Made by a program: the position numbers and the translations under genes. A stretch of 64,000 nt of DNA. It comes from Halothermothrix sp. (GTDB taxonomy: Bacteria; Bacillota; Halanaerobiia; DY22613). Of the stretch, positions 34,663 through 42,995 are shown piece after piece. Location of the stretch: the NCBI GenBank assembly GCA_016841825.1, contig JAENYK010000006.1, positions 62,001 to 126,000 of the forward strand, read 5' to 3'. The notes below the pieces were generated by a model, which had not been told where the DNA came from, made no database searches, and saw only the letters and a program-made list of their open reading frames with translations. Each line of letters begins with the position of its first letter. Within the stretch, counting starts at the first letter, position 1.

Positions 34663-35469
34663 ATGATTCATCTGAGGAAAGTCAAATATATAGAGCCAGT
34701 AAAATCATATCAGGATAGATTTCCTTTTAACATCCCCATTATCAAATTTTTAAAAGAGATTGAATTTACTTCTCAGGTAACTTTTTTAGTGGGGGAGAAT
34801 GGGACTGGAAAATCTACATTTATTGAAGCACTTGCTGCTGCTGTTGGTTCGATCACTGTTGGAGGTGAAGGTGTTCAATGGGACAAATCTTTAGCTCATG
34901 CTAGATTGCTGGCCAATCAGTTCAAACTAACCTGGCAGAAAAGGACCCATCGGGGATTCTTTTTGCGAGCAGAAGATTTTTTTAACTTTACGAGAAAACT
35001 TTCTGCTATGAGGTCAGAGATGATGGAGCGACTTAAGGAAATTGAGGAGGAATATCAGGGACGACCTATATATTCCCGGGAACTGGCCCAATCGCCTTAT
35101 CGGCGTTCCCTTTATGAAATGGAAGAGCGATATGGGGAAAACCTGGACGCCAATTCTCATGGGGAGAGTTTTTTGAAACTTTTCGAGTCTCGTTTTGTAC
35201 CTAATGGTTTGTATCTTTTAGATGAACCCGAAGCTGCCCTTTCTCCAATGAGACAGTTAGGATTGTTGGTCATGTTAAAGGAGATGGTTGCCCAAAATTC
35301 TCAGTTTATCATCGCAACCCATTCACCAATTCTGATGGCTTTTCCTGATGCAGCTATTTTTAGTTTTGATCAGACACCTATTGGAAAAGTAGAATATGAA
35401 GATTTGGAGCATGTGAAGCTAACACGAGATTTTTTGAATAACCCTGACCTATTTATTAGGAGACTATAG
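34663..35469 (+). CDS. AAA family ATPase (predicted ATP-binding protein)
   Basis: A 268-residue stand-alone ABC/SMC-like ATPase. Walker A GENGTGKST (about residues 44-52), a helical insert, HGESFLKLF and Walker B LYLLDEPEAALSP, then THSPILMAFPDA. Such proteins act in DNA or RNA transactions or unknown roles; no partner domain is visible. It has its own start region (GGGGGTGAGCGGGG before ATG) and need not be in the ABC operon. Function is not assigned. Confidence 0.8.
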   Translation: MIHLRKVKYIEPVKSYQDRFPFNIPIIKFLKEIEFTSQVTFLVGENGTGKSTFIEALAAAVGSITVGGEGVQWDKSLAHARLLANQFKLTWQKRTHRGFFLRAEDFFNFTRKLSAMRSEMMERLKEIEEEYQGRPIYSRELAQSPYRRSLYEMEERYGENLDANSHGESFLKLFESRFVPNGLYLLDEPEAALSPMRQLGLLVMLKEMVAQNSQFIIATHSPILMAFPDAAIFSFDQTPIGKVEYEDLEHVKLTRDFLNNPDLFIRRL

Positions 35470-35481
35470 AAAATTACAAAT

Positions 35482-35527
35482 TGGCGGTAACTGTATCCTT
35501 TTCACAAAGAGGCTGCGGTTACCGCCA
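35482..35527 (+). terminator. Hairpin after the AAA ATPase gene
   Basis: TGGCGGTAACTG pairs with CGGTTACCGCCA around a 22-nt loop. No T-run follows, so it may be a processing or protection hairpin instead of a terminator. Confidence 0.45.
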
Positions 35528-35573
35528 GGTTAGTTTACTAAGAGAATTCTCGATGACTATAGATCTAAGTTCT

Positions 35574-35676
35574 ATGACCCCACTTCTATAAGTGGAAGCT
35601 GCGTTGTTCTACTTCGGGTGGGATAGAATTTCCATCTGAAGTAGAACAACGCAGCTTTAGCTGAACGAGTTCACTG
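35574..35676 (+). repeat. Dispersed repeat family B, copy 3 (longest)
   Basis: Contains CCACTTCTATAAGTGG, then a perfect 19-bp hairpin (35597-35615 with 35638-35656) enclosing CGGGTGG-like sequence, then TTTAGCTGAACGAGTTCACTG. It ends 1 nt before the stop codon of the minus-strand radical SAM gene, and so sits exactly between two convergent genes. Confidence 0.78.
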
Positions 35677-35677
35677 A

Positions 35678-36733
35678 TTATGTTAATGATTCTGGACTTA
35701 TTCCCATCTCAACTTCATATTTTCGTAAACACATCGGGTTCTCCAGGAAAGTATTGGTTAGTGAATAGGCGAGAGATGAGCACCCTGCTAAACAGATATG
35801 GGCAAACTCGCACTCTTTACAAAAACCAGTTAACTTGTCAGGAGTACGTTCTCTGAAAATCTTAAAGGTTTCTGAATCCTCCCAGATCTCTTTTAAGGAC
35901 CGTTGTCTGATGTCACCTACAACATTCTCATCATTGCGAATGGACAGACAGCCCCTGATTTTACCATCGGCTTCGATGCCGATATTCCATTTTCCGGCCG
36001 GGCATCCCCGAAAGGGATGGGTTCTGACATAGGGTTCGAGAGATGTAAAGTGTCCGATATTATCTGCAATATCGATCTTCATCTTCTGATCCTGTTGGAA
36101 TTTGAGAACAGATTTATACATAGTATATAGTTTGTCGGCAGTTATCTGTAATTCCGGATTCTGATTGGCTCGACCAAAGTCTTCAACACATTGAATCTGC
36201 CAACTTTTGATCCCCAGATTGCAGAACAATGAATAAAGCTCGGGAATCTGATCAATATTGATTCCAGAGACCGCAGTATTTATACCAATTCCTATGCCAT
36301 TGTTCTGGGCCAGTCTGATATTAGCGAGAACTTTCTCGAAAAGACCAGGAACTCCTCGCAGATAATCATGGGTCCCATCGATTCCATCGATGCTGACCGC
36401 GATAAATTTTATTCCAATATCGTTTAAGATGTGAATATTCTTTTCTGTGAGGAGGATTCCATTGGTCAAAAGAGCCACCTGAATCTCCAGGCCTTTGAGT
36501 TTAAGACAAACATCTTGCCAGTAGGGACTAAGGAAAAATTCACCACCAATTATTCCTACCACCTTACAGCCCAATTCCTTTAACTCCTCACATAAATGTA
36601 GAGCTTCCTCTCTGGATAGTTCATTGATCCGACTTTTACCAGATGATGAACCACAGTGCAGACAATTTGCATTACATCGGTTGGTCAATTCCCAGACAGC
36701 AAAATGGGGGTAATACTTTCTTTTCTCAGACAA
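35678..36733 (-). CDS. Radical SAM / SPASM domain enzyme, RiPP-maturase-like
   Basis: A 351-residue radical SAM enzyme. The cluster motif CNANCLHC gives Cys20, Cys24 and Cys27 near the N-terminus, and IIGGEFF is the SAM-binding motif. The C-terminal third has SPASM cysteines: GCPAGKWNIGIEADG, GCLSIRNDENVVGD, FCKECEFAHICLAGC, MCLRKYE. SPASM enzymes bind two extra 4Fe-4S clusters and often modify peptides (for example AlbA, PqqE, anSME). No PqqD-like recognition domain is seen. TTG at 36733 lies 9 nt after GGAGG and overlaps the preceding gene by 8 nt. It is the last gene of the peptide operon. Confidence 0.85.
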   Translation of the reverse strand: MSEKRKYYPHFAVWELTNRCNANCLHCGSSSGKSRINELSREEALHLCEELKELGCKVVGIIGGEFFLSPYWQDVCLKLKGLEIQVALLTNGILLTEKNIHILNDIGIKFIAVSIDGIDGTHDYLRGVPGLFEKVLANIRLAQNNGIGIGINTAVSGINIDQIPELYSLFCNLGIKSWQIQCVEDFGRANQNPELQITADKLYTMYKSVLKFQQDQKMKIDIADNIGHFTSLEPYVRTHPFRGCPAGKWNIGIEADGKIRGCLSIRNDENVVGDIRQRSLKEIWEDSETFKIFRERTPDKLTGFCKECEFAHICLAGCSSLAYSLTNTFLENPMCLRKYEVEMGISPESLT

Positions 36734-38192
36734 ATTTGGTCACCTCCAGCTTTAAATTAAGTAATTCTTGTGTCCGATCTTTCAGGAGCTGAGGGGATGG
36801 TTCTTTGATATAAGTCAAGATAGTTTCAATGAAAAGAGTGCAGATCTCACCATTCAAAGCGGCCATCTTTTTTGATCGATCGGGATCAGACCGTTCACGA
36901 AAGCGGACACCTAGTCTTTCAATATCAGGTAACACTTTCAAATAAAAGGTAATGATGTAATCATAGAGTTGTAAGACATCTTGATTTGAAAAAGAATAGG
37001 TATAACCATGCCATGGCCCGGTTAATTTAGCATCTTTTTTTAGTTTAGTAGCTATTGGGGTGTTGGGAAATACCTGTAACATATTCTTCAGACTATATAA
37101 CAGGTTTCTCTGGTCAGTTTTAAATAAAAAGTTAATATTCGCCTCAACCTCTGCAAGAGTTGTATAAGGATGAAACATTATAAAGCCAACAGTGTAGTTA
37201 ATCCCTAAATTTTGTAAAATTTGAATAGCCTGTTCATTATCTTTGACAGTTAGATCTTTTTGAAAGAGGTTAAGAGTAGGCTGGTATCCAGATTCTACAC
37301 CCAAAAAGACAGAACGGAGTCCAGCCTGTTTAAGAAGTTTCATCAGATCAACCTTTACTTCATTAGAGCGACACTCAACAGTAAACTGTAGATCGAGTTT
37401 GCGGTTGATTAATTCCCGGGCAAATTCTTCAATTCTAAGTGAATCTTGATGACTGCCGCCGACAAAAGTGTCATCGACAATTTGAATATGCTTAACCTGA
37501 TAATCATAGTGGAGTCGTTCCATCTCATCGAGGACAGAGTTAATATTACGACACCGTCGATTTCGGGTATTGGTGGTTATCGAGCAATAGCTACACCGGC
37601 CATAACATCCTCTGCTAGACAAGATTAATGGACTCATCCCCTGTTGAAGTACAGCCGGTAATGTATCTCTGGCTGGCTCAATCAGGGAATCCAGACTTTC
37701 TTCATATTTAGGATATTTTTGCTCCCAGAGTGGATCATTAGCAAAGGTAATATGGGGATGTTTAGTCCAATCCTGAGCTGAGAAGATCGACTCAGCCAGT
37801 TCGACAAATGTATTCTCACCTTCTCCCAGGACCAGGGAATCCAGTTCTCTTAGTTCACTGAGGATATAGGTATACGTATTGGTTGCAAAAACCCCTCCTA
37901 ACGAGATATGGGTAGTTGGAAGTTGTTCTTTCACAGTTTTCACAAAATCAGTTAAAGCAGAATAGGAGTCCTGATAACAGGAGAGGCCAATTAATGTTGG
38001 TTTAAGTTCCAGAGTTTTGGAGATAATCTGCTGTAGGGGAATTTTGGTAATATTTTGGTCAATGATTTTCACTGTATATCCAGCTTGTCGGAGAGCTGAG
38101 GTTAGATAACCAATTCCCAAATGTTCAAAGATTCGATCTGTTACATATTCTTTTGTCGATTGTAAGACAATCAAAAGGACCTGGATATTCAT
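36726..38192 (-). CDS. B12-binding-type radical SAM enzyme, RiPP-maturase-like
   Basis: A 488-residue radical SAM enzyme with an N-terminal Rossmann-like region of about 140 residues (IGYLTSALRQAGYTVKIIDQ, IGLSCYQDSY, ISLGGVFAT) of the cobalamin-binding type. The central motif CYGRCSYC gives Cys196, Cys200 and Cys203. The DxHxxG cobalamin-ligand motif is not visible, so cobalamin binding may be base-off or lost. Family members perform methylation or ring-forming chemistry. ATG at 38192 follows GGAGG by 8 nt; TTG at 38207 is less likely. It follows a 33-residue peptide gene. Confidence 0.83.
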   Translation of the reverse strand: MNIQVLLIVLQSTKEYVTDRIFEHLGIGYLTSALRQAGYTVKIIDQNITKIPLQQIISKTLELKPTLIGLSCYQDSYSALTDFVKTVKEQLPTTHISLGGVFATNTYTYILSELRELDSLVLGEGENTFVELAESIFSAQDWTKHPHITFANDPLWEQKYPKYEESLDSLIEPARDTLPAVLQQGMSPLILSSRGCYGRCSYCSITTNTRNRRCRNINSVLDEMERLHYDYQVKHIQIVDDTFVGGSHQDSLRIEEFARELINRKLDLQFTVECRSNEVKVDLMKLLKQAGLRSVFLGVESGYQPTLNLFQKDLTVKDNEQAIQILQNLGINYTVGFIMFHPYTTLAEVEANINFLFKTDQRNLLYSLKNMLQVFPNTPIATKLKKDAKLTGPWHGYTYSFSNQDVLQLYDYIITFYLKVLPDIERLGVRFRERSDPDRSKKMAALNGEICTLFIETILTYIKEPSPQLLKDRTQELLNLKLEVTKFV

Positions 38193-38234
38193 CTTCCATA
38201 CCTCCAATTCATCAAGGAAATAGAGAGAAGAGAG

Positions 38235-38257
38235 AAAAAATGTATGTATCTTACATA
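38235..38257 (-). terminator. Weak attenuator-like hairpin between the peptide gene and the radical SAM genes
   Basis: On the minus strand TATGTA-AGA-TACATA is followed by C and ATTTTTT. Stem is only 6 bp. Partial terminators after precursor genes are common in RiPP operons, giving more peptide than enzyme transcript. Confidence 0.4.
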
Positions 38258-38290
38258 TACTTTTGTAATTACAAAGGTATTCTCAAAAAA

Positions 38291-38392
38291 TTAAGCTAAA
38301 TCACCAGGAAGAGATGGCATGTAGCAAATTAAATCAGATGGCTGATCTTCAATAACTTCCATTTGATCTAAATTCCAGAATTTGTTTACCAT
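38291..38392 (-). CDS. Candidate RiPP precursor peptide (33 aa)
   Basis: A 33-codon gene with an excellent ribosome binding site (AAGGAGGTGAT, 8 nt before ATG). The N-terminal part looks like a leader: MVNKFWNLDQMEVIEDQPSD, hydrophobic then acidic. The C-terminal part ICYMPSLPGDLA carries one Cys, one Tyr, two Pro and one Gly-Asp, a plausible core. It stands 98 nt upstream of two radical SAM genes of the kinds that modify peptides. I do not recognise the peptide family. Without the neighbours it would be dismissed as too short; the ribosome site and placement are the evidence. Confidence 0.6.
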   Translation of the reverse strand: MVNKFWNLDQMEVIEDQPSDLICYMPSLPGDLA

Positions 38393-38449
38393 TAGTATCA
38401 CCTCCTTAAAATAAATAGTAATAATCCTCTCTATTTCCTTATTAGAAAA

Positions 38450-38476
38450 TTTCTATGTGATTCATTAAAATCCTTT
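38450..38476 (-). promoter_or_regulatory. Sigma-H-like promoter of the peptide/radical SAM operon
   Basis: Minus strand AAAGGATTT (38468-38476), 11 nt, ATAGAAA (38450-38456): one mismatch. It lies 58 nt before the peptide start. Facing the other way, TTGATA (38555-38560), 17 nt, TATATG is a fair promoter for murG. No other feature is visible in 38393-38731. Confidence 0.45.
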
Positions 38477-38731
38477 AGTAAGTGCATATAATTTATAAAA
38501 AAATCTAAAGAGAAGATATTTTTGGAAACAAAAATTGTATGAATTAATAGACAGTTGATAAACATAATAATTTATATTATATGAAGGGGAATAGAAGGAA
38601 GGTGGTGAATTAATTATATATCTGTTCGAAAGATGTTAGCACAGGGAATTATTCAATAATATTAGTAATATATTGGGTGGATTTATTAGCAAACTACTAA
38701 GGATTAATTAATATTTAGAGGGAGTGAGATT

Positions 38732-39802
38732 GTGAAACGGATTATTATGACGGGTGGTGGAACTTCCGGGCATGTAACACCTAATATGGCGCTGATCCCA
38801 CACTTACAGAACTTAGGATATGAGATTCACTATTTAGGAACTCAAACCGGAATTGAACGTGGTTTGATTGAAGATCTGGCTATTCCATATCACGTGATCA
38901 AAGCAGGTAAATTAAGAAGATATCTTTCGGTAGAGAATTTTAAGGATATTCTTCGGGTTATTGGTGGATTTAGAGATGCCTTTTCAATTATGAGAAATTT
39001 GAAACCAGATCTAGTCTTTAGTAAAGGAGGATTTGTAGCTTCTCCTGTAGTTTGGGCAGCTTATTTGAATCGTATTCCGGTTATTATTCACGAATCCGAT
39101 ATGACTCCTGGGTTGGCTAACAAATTATCTATGCCTTTTGCAACCAAGATCTGTTATACTTTTCCCGAGACAGAAAAGCATATTTCTTCCATAAAAGGAG
39201 TGTTTACAGGTTTACCCGTTAGAGAGATGTTATTATCCGGTGACCCGGAGGTTGGACGTAATCTATGTGGTTTTATTAAAAATAAACCAATTATTGTAGT
39301 CATCGGTGGAAGTCAGGGTTCGGAAGTAATTAACTCGATGATCAGAGAGACATTGAATACACTACTTAAGGATTATCAGGTCTGTCACATCTGTGGAAAA
39401 GATGGGATTGATCAATCTTTACAGGATGTTAAAGGGTATATACAGTATGAGTATGTCAAAGATGAGTTGGCTCATTTATTTGCCATGGCTAATCTGGTTA
39501 TTTCTAGAGCTGGAGCTACGGTAATCTTTGAACTATTGGCTTTAAAGAAACCTAATCTCTTGATCCCCCTCTCCAAACGAGTTAGTAGAGGTGATCAGAT
39601 TTTGAATGCCTATTCTTTTGAAAAACAGGGATTTAGCCTGGTTCTGGAAGAAGAAGAGATGACGGGCGGGACATTCTTACAGAAGATCCAGCAATGTTAT
39701 GGGCAAAAGGCTCAGATGGTTAAAGCTATGAAGACTAGTGATTTTGGTCAAGGAGTCAAAAATGTTCTGACTATCATTCAGGATTTGACATCAACCGAGT
39801 GA
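38732..39802 (+). CDS. murG: UDP-GlcNAc transferase MurG
   Basis: A 356-residue GT28 glycosyltransferase that adds GlcNAc to lipid I to form lipid II at the cytoplasmic membrane face. The N-terminal GGGTSGHVTPNMALIPHL, IHESDMTPGLANKLSMP and the C-terminal SRAGATVIFELLALKKPNLLIPL are family signatures. GTG at 38732 follows GGGAGTGAG. It stands alone, away from the division and cell-wall cluster, so a second copy may exist elsewhere in the genome. Confidence 0.92.
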   Translation: MKRIIMTGGGTSGHVTPNMALIPHLQNLGYEIHYLGTQTGIERGLIEDLAIPYHVIKAGKLRRYLSVENFKDILRVIGGFRDAFSIMRNLKPDLVFSKGGFVASPVVWAAYLNRIPVIIHESDMTPGLANKLSMPFATKICYTFPETEKHISSIKGVFTGLPVREMLLSGDPEVGRNLCGFIKNKPIIVVIGGSQGSEVINSMIRETLNTLLKDYQVCHICGKDGIDQSLQDVKGYIQYEYVKDELAHLFAMANLVISRAGATVIFELLALKKPNLLIPLSKRVSRGDQILNAYSFEKQGFSLVLEEEEMTGGTFLQKIQQCYGQKAQMVKAMKTSDFGQGVKNVLTIIQDLTSTE

Positions 39803-39823
39803 TTATTAAAATCTATGATGCCT

Positions 39824-39857
39824 AATACCTCTCTGCTAAAGGGAGGTATTGTTGTTT
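39824..39857 (+). terminator. Terminator of murG
   Basis: AATACCTCTC pairs with GGGAGGTATT (one G-T), loop 7 nt, tail GTTGTTTT. Confidence 0.75.
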
Positions 39858-39879
39858 TCCGAAATAAATATTTCTTGAC

Positions 39880-39909
39880 TTGACAAAATATTAAACAAAA
39901 TTATATAAT
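39880..39909 (+). promoter_or_regulatory. Sigma-A promoter of the DUF2087 regulator gene
   Basis: TTGACA (39880-39885), 18 nt, TATAAT (39904-39909): both boxes perfect. Confidence 0.8.
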
Positions 39910-39947
39910 GTTTAGAGAATAACCAAACGAAGAAGGAAGGTGTTTGT

Positions 39948-40712
39948 GTGAAAGATATAGCAGAACTATTTTGGAGTGCATCTCTAGAAGAGGTTAAACA
40001 GGGTTATATCTATGATGAGTCAGCTGAAGAATACATCTGCTTAATCTGTGGTCAAAGTTTTGTAAGAGGAGTTATTTATTCTATTGATAATGTTTTTTAT
40101 GAAGCAGAGAAGTTTATGGAGATTCATCTGATCAAGGAGCATAATTCAATGTTCAATTATCTGCTTAATATGGATAAAAAATATACAGGATTGACAGACC
40201 ATCAGAAAAGTCTATTAGAGTATTTTCACCAGGGCTGTAATGATAAAGATATAGCTAAACAATTGGGCGTAGGTAGTACCTCAACCATAAGGAGTCATCG
40301 GTTTAGTTTAAGAGAGAAAGAGAAACAATCCAAAATCTTTTTGGCTATCATGGAGTTATTGGGTGAGAATCCTGAATCGGAGAAAAAATTTATCAGTATT
40401 CCCCGAACTGCAGTTCTGGTAGATGATCGTTTTGCGATTACTGCAGAGGAGAATGAAAAGATTTTAAAAGCCTATTTTAAAGAGGGTCTTGATGGTCCTT
40501 TATCTGACTTCCCGGCTAAAGAGAAGCGAAAGATTGTGATTTTGAAACATATATTAAAAAGATTTGAACTAAACAAAGAGTATACTGAAAAAGAGGTTAA
40601 TGAGATTCTTGGTGAGGTTTATTTTGACCATGTGACTTTGAGAAGATATTTGATTGAATATGGCTTTATGAACCGACGGCCTGATGGTAGTTCCTATTGG
40701 ATAGAGTTATAA
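39948..40712 (+). CDS. Putative transcriptional regulator with DUF2087 domain
   Basis: A 254-residue protein with three parts. Residues about 20-70 hold a zinc-finger-like CLIC ... HLIKEH pattern. Residues about 85-115 resemble a LuxR/sigma-type helix-turn-helix (DKDIAKQLGVGSTSTIRSHR). The C-terminal 70 residues are DUF2087 (FPAKEKRKIVILKHILKRF ... MNRRPDGSSYW), which also has a helix-turn-helix look. GTG at 39948 follows AAGGAAGGTG. It is single-gene with a strong promoter. Target genes are unknown. Confidence 0.8.
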   Translation: MKDIAELFWSASLEEVKQGYIYDESAEEYICLICGQSFVRGVIYSIDNVFYEAEKFMEIHLIKEHNSMFNYLLNMDKKYTGLTDHQKSLLEYFHQGCNDKDIAKQLGVGSTSTIRSHRFSLREKEKQSKIFLAIMELLGENPESEKKFISIPRTAVLVDDRFAITAEENEKILKAYFKEGLDGPLSDFPAKEKRKIVILKHILKRFELNKEYTEKEVNEILGEVYFDHVTLRRYLIEYGFMNRRPDGSSYWIEL

Positions 40713-40752
40713 AGGTGAACAATTAGCAAATAATATAGTTGTGGATAGACAA

Positions 40753-40781
40753 AAAGCCAGTTTCCGGGGGAAACTGGCTTT
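40753..40781. terminator. Bidirectional terminator
   Basis: AAAGCCAGTTTCC / GGAAACTGGCTTT, 13-bp perfect stem with a 3-nt loop. The minus-strand side ends in TTTTT and serves the NDH-2 gene; the plus side has a weak T-tract. Confidence 0.85.
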
Positions 40782-40792
40782 AGTAATTTAAG

Positions 40793-42541
40793 TTATTCTT
40801 CGAAGGTTATATGCTTAGGATAGGGAACAGGCTTTTTAGATAGGCTGAATATCCACGGTAAGATATAGTAGTCGAGACCAAAGGCACGACCAGCACCACC
40901 TAACAGAGCAAAAGAACCAATCAGCAGAATCAATGGATCCCAGAATGCTCCACCCCAGGCAGCCATAACGAAACTAGCACTCATCGCCATAGTACCCAAA
41001 GCAGCCAGAGCAGTGAAGATACCGAAGATTAACATTAGACCGAGGCCGATCTCAGCAACAACGATAGCTTTTTGTAAAACCATCTGATAAGGAACGATGA
41101 AAGTCTTCATGATCCAGATATACCATTGAGGAGTAGCATCGCTCCACAGCATGTTGGAAGCACCTGAATATAACTTCGCCCAGTCGCCAAACCAGCCATC
41201 CTGGAACTTGTGGATACCTTCCAATAAGAAACGTAAACCAATAAATACGCGTAACAATGTTAACCAGAAAGCATTAGTTTTAGTAGATAAATGACGCACT
41301 AACACACCGATTCCTCCTTTTATATCACCGAATTCATGTCCAATATATCTCCATATTTGTTTAAAGCCATTGATCTCCCACAGATAGTGGAGATCCACTA
41401 TGTGTTTCATCATCATTGCTAAAAAGCCCCACATAGGGATGCCCATAATATCAGCAACAGCAAAGTTACCACCGACTGAAACCATCAAACCATGTAGTGC
41501 AGGCTTGAGTTTCTTTTTAGGTGTACCTTCAATATCAGCGATAATATTCTTGGCAGCATTAGCACCAGTTTGCATTGCGGATTCAACCAATGGAGGAAGA
41601 ACCTGACTTTTGTCATCGACAAAGTAAGAGTTATCGCCAATGGCATAAACATTATCATAATTGGTCTGGCAATACTCGTTAACGTCGATACGATCACGCT
41701 TATTTAGAGTTAGACCAAGATCTTTAGTGAATTCATTAGCTTTAACACCACCAGTCCAGATACAAGTCCGTGTATTGATGGTCTCATTCTCTAAGATGAT
41801 GTGATCTGGCTGTACTTCCTTAATTGCAGCCCCGGTCATAATTTCAACATGCAGACTTTTCTCTAAATAGTCAACCATTCTCTTAACAAGACCTTTTTTC
41901 TCTAATACAGGACAGATTTCAGGTAGTGCTTCAACGATGATAAGACGGACTTCACCGCGGTCAACATTATAGGTTTTGCACAGAGTACTTACCCATTCTG
42001 CCAGTTCACCCATCATCTCAACACCTGTAAAACCGCCACCACCAACTACAAAAGTGAGTAGTGCTTCTCTTTTTGCTGGGTCTGATTCTTTAGAAGCTGC
42101 GATAAACATGGATCTAATATGGGTTCTAATTGTCTTTGCATCATCTAAAGACCAGAGAGTAAAACTGTGTTCTTCCATGCCAGGGATTCCATAATAGGTA
42201 GGTTCGCTACCAGTACCTAAGATTAAATAATCAAAGTTATACACTTCACCACTGGCACTGGTCAAGGTTTGTTTGTCCAGATCGGCATTTGCAATGCGAT
42301 CTTGAATATATTCAACCTTAGACCCGTCAAAAATCTCCTTTAAAGAAACCTGTAAATCTTTTGATTTTGACCGATTGCCTGCAACTTCATGCAGTTGGGT
42401 CAAAAGAACGTGGCTTTCATTTTGGTCAATGAGTCTGACCCGGACATTAGGATTTTTGCGCAATTTTTTCTTGAAAACTTTACCTGCGTAAATCCCTGCA
42501 TAGCCACCGCCCAGGATGATAATCTCTTTTAATCCATCCAT
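40793..42541 (-). CDS. Type II NADH dehydrogenase with fused C-terminal DoxX-like membrane domain
   Basis: A 582-residue protein. The first 400 residues are an NDH-2-type flavoprotein: FAD site IIILGGGYAGIYAG, second nucleotide site VVGGGGFTGVEMMG, and VYAIGDNSYF. It passes electrons from NADH to a quinone. The C-terminal 145 residues are a membrane domain with about four helices and the DoxX pattern (LRVFIGLRFLLEGIHKF). NDH-2 is the entry point in the flavin-based extracellular electron transfer system, and the genes next to it fit. ATG at 42541 follows AAGGAGG by 11 nt; an in-frame TTG at 42562 is less likely. Confidence 0.87.
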   Translation of the reverse strand: MDGLKEIIILGGGYAGIYAGKVFKKKLRKNPNVRVRLIDQNESHVLLTQLHEVAGNRSKSKDLQVSLKEIFDGSKVEYIQDRIANADLDKQTLTSASGEVYNFDYLILGTGSEPTYYGIPGMEEHSFTLWSLDDAKTIRTHIRSMFIAASKESDPAKREALLTFVVGGGGFTGVEMMGELAEWVSTLCKTYNVDRGEVRLIIVEALPEICPVLEKKGLVKRMVDYLEKSLHVEIMTGAAIKEVQPDHIILENETINTRTCIWTGGVKANEFTKDLGLTLNKRDRIDVNEYCQTNYDNVYAIGDNSYFVDDKSQVLPPLVESAMQTGANAAKNIIADIEGTPKKKLKPALHGLMVSVGGNFAVADIMGIPMWGFLAMMMKHIVDLHYLWEINGFKQIWRYIGHEFGDIKGGIGVLVRHLSTKTNAFWLTLLRVFIGLRFLLEGIHKFQDGWFGDWAKLYSGASNMLWSDATPQWYIWIMKTFIVPYQMVLQKAIVVAEIGLGLMLIFGIFTALAALGTMAMSASFVMAAWGGAFWDPLILLIGSFALLGGAGRAFGLDYYILPWIFSLSKKPVPYPKHITFEE

Positions 42542-42584
42542 TTGCTGCCTAACCTCCTTCAAAAATTCTAAATATAATTTATAC

Positions 42585-42609
42585 TAGTCACCTTTTTCAC
42601 ATGTGACTA
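42585..42609. promoter_or_regulatory. Inverted repeats in the NDH-2 promoter region
   Basis: TAGTCAC (42585-42591) and GTGACTA (42603-42609) form one inverted repeat, and TCACATGTGA (42597-42606) is a perfect 10-bp palindrome inside it. The shape resembles FNR/CRP or Rex half-sites but matches none exactly. 42610-42880 is AT-rich with one possible extended -10 (TGCTACAAT at 42759). Confidence 0.4.
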
Positions 42610-42884
42610 ATCCTTATTTATTGTATTTTAAAATGGTCAAAGTTTCAAGCCCTAATTTAAAAATCGCAATATTATAATACTATGATTTTAAAATAGAACA
42701 TCAAATTTTAAAAGTTGACCAAATAGCTAGGGATTATTTTAAAAAAAATATTAGTATATGCTACAATATTATAAAATAATTGAATAGTTTTTGCTACGAT
42801 CTTGTAATTATTCGTGTACTACTCACAACTTAATGACATTTTTCACAAAAAAAATTGATTTTATATAAAAAATATTCTACATCG

Positions 42885-42911
42885 GCAGGAAAAATCCTTT
42901 TAGCAGCGAAT
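42885..42911 (+). promoter_or_regulatory. Sigma-H-type promoter of the FMN-binding protein gene
   Basis: GCAGGAAAA (42885-42893), 11 nt, AGCGAAT (42905-42911): exact match to the consensus. A further inverted repeat GTGAAC (42922) / GTTCAC (42952) follows in the leader. Confidence 0.68.
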
Positions 42912-42995
42912 ATTTTGTTATGTGAACTAACGAAATATTGATTGTTCATAAGTTCACTTACATGAAATGGATTATATTGAAGGGGGGTGCAAGAG

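Noticed and set aside
34618-34716. Short plus-strand frame (MEDNLTNFIF...) before the AAA ATPase
   Set aside because: Site-to-start spacing is too long and it overlaps the start of the ATPase gene out of frame.
42610-42995. Possible FMN riboswitch before the flavin protein gene
   Set aside because: None of the conserved helices or junction motifs of the FMN aptamer are seen; the region is AT-rich with simple inverted repeats.
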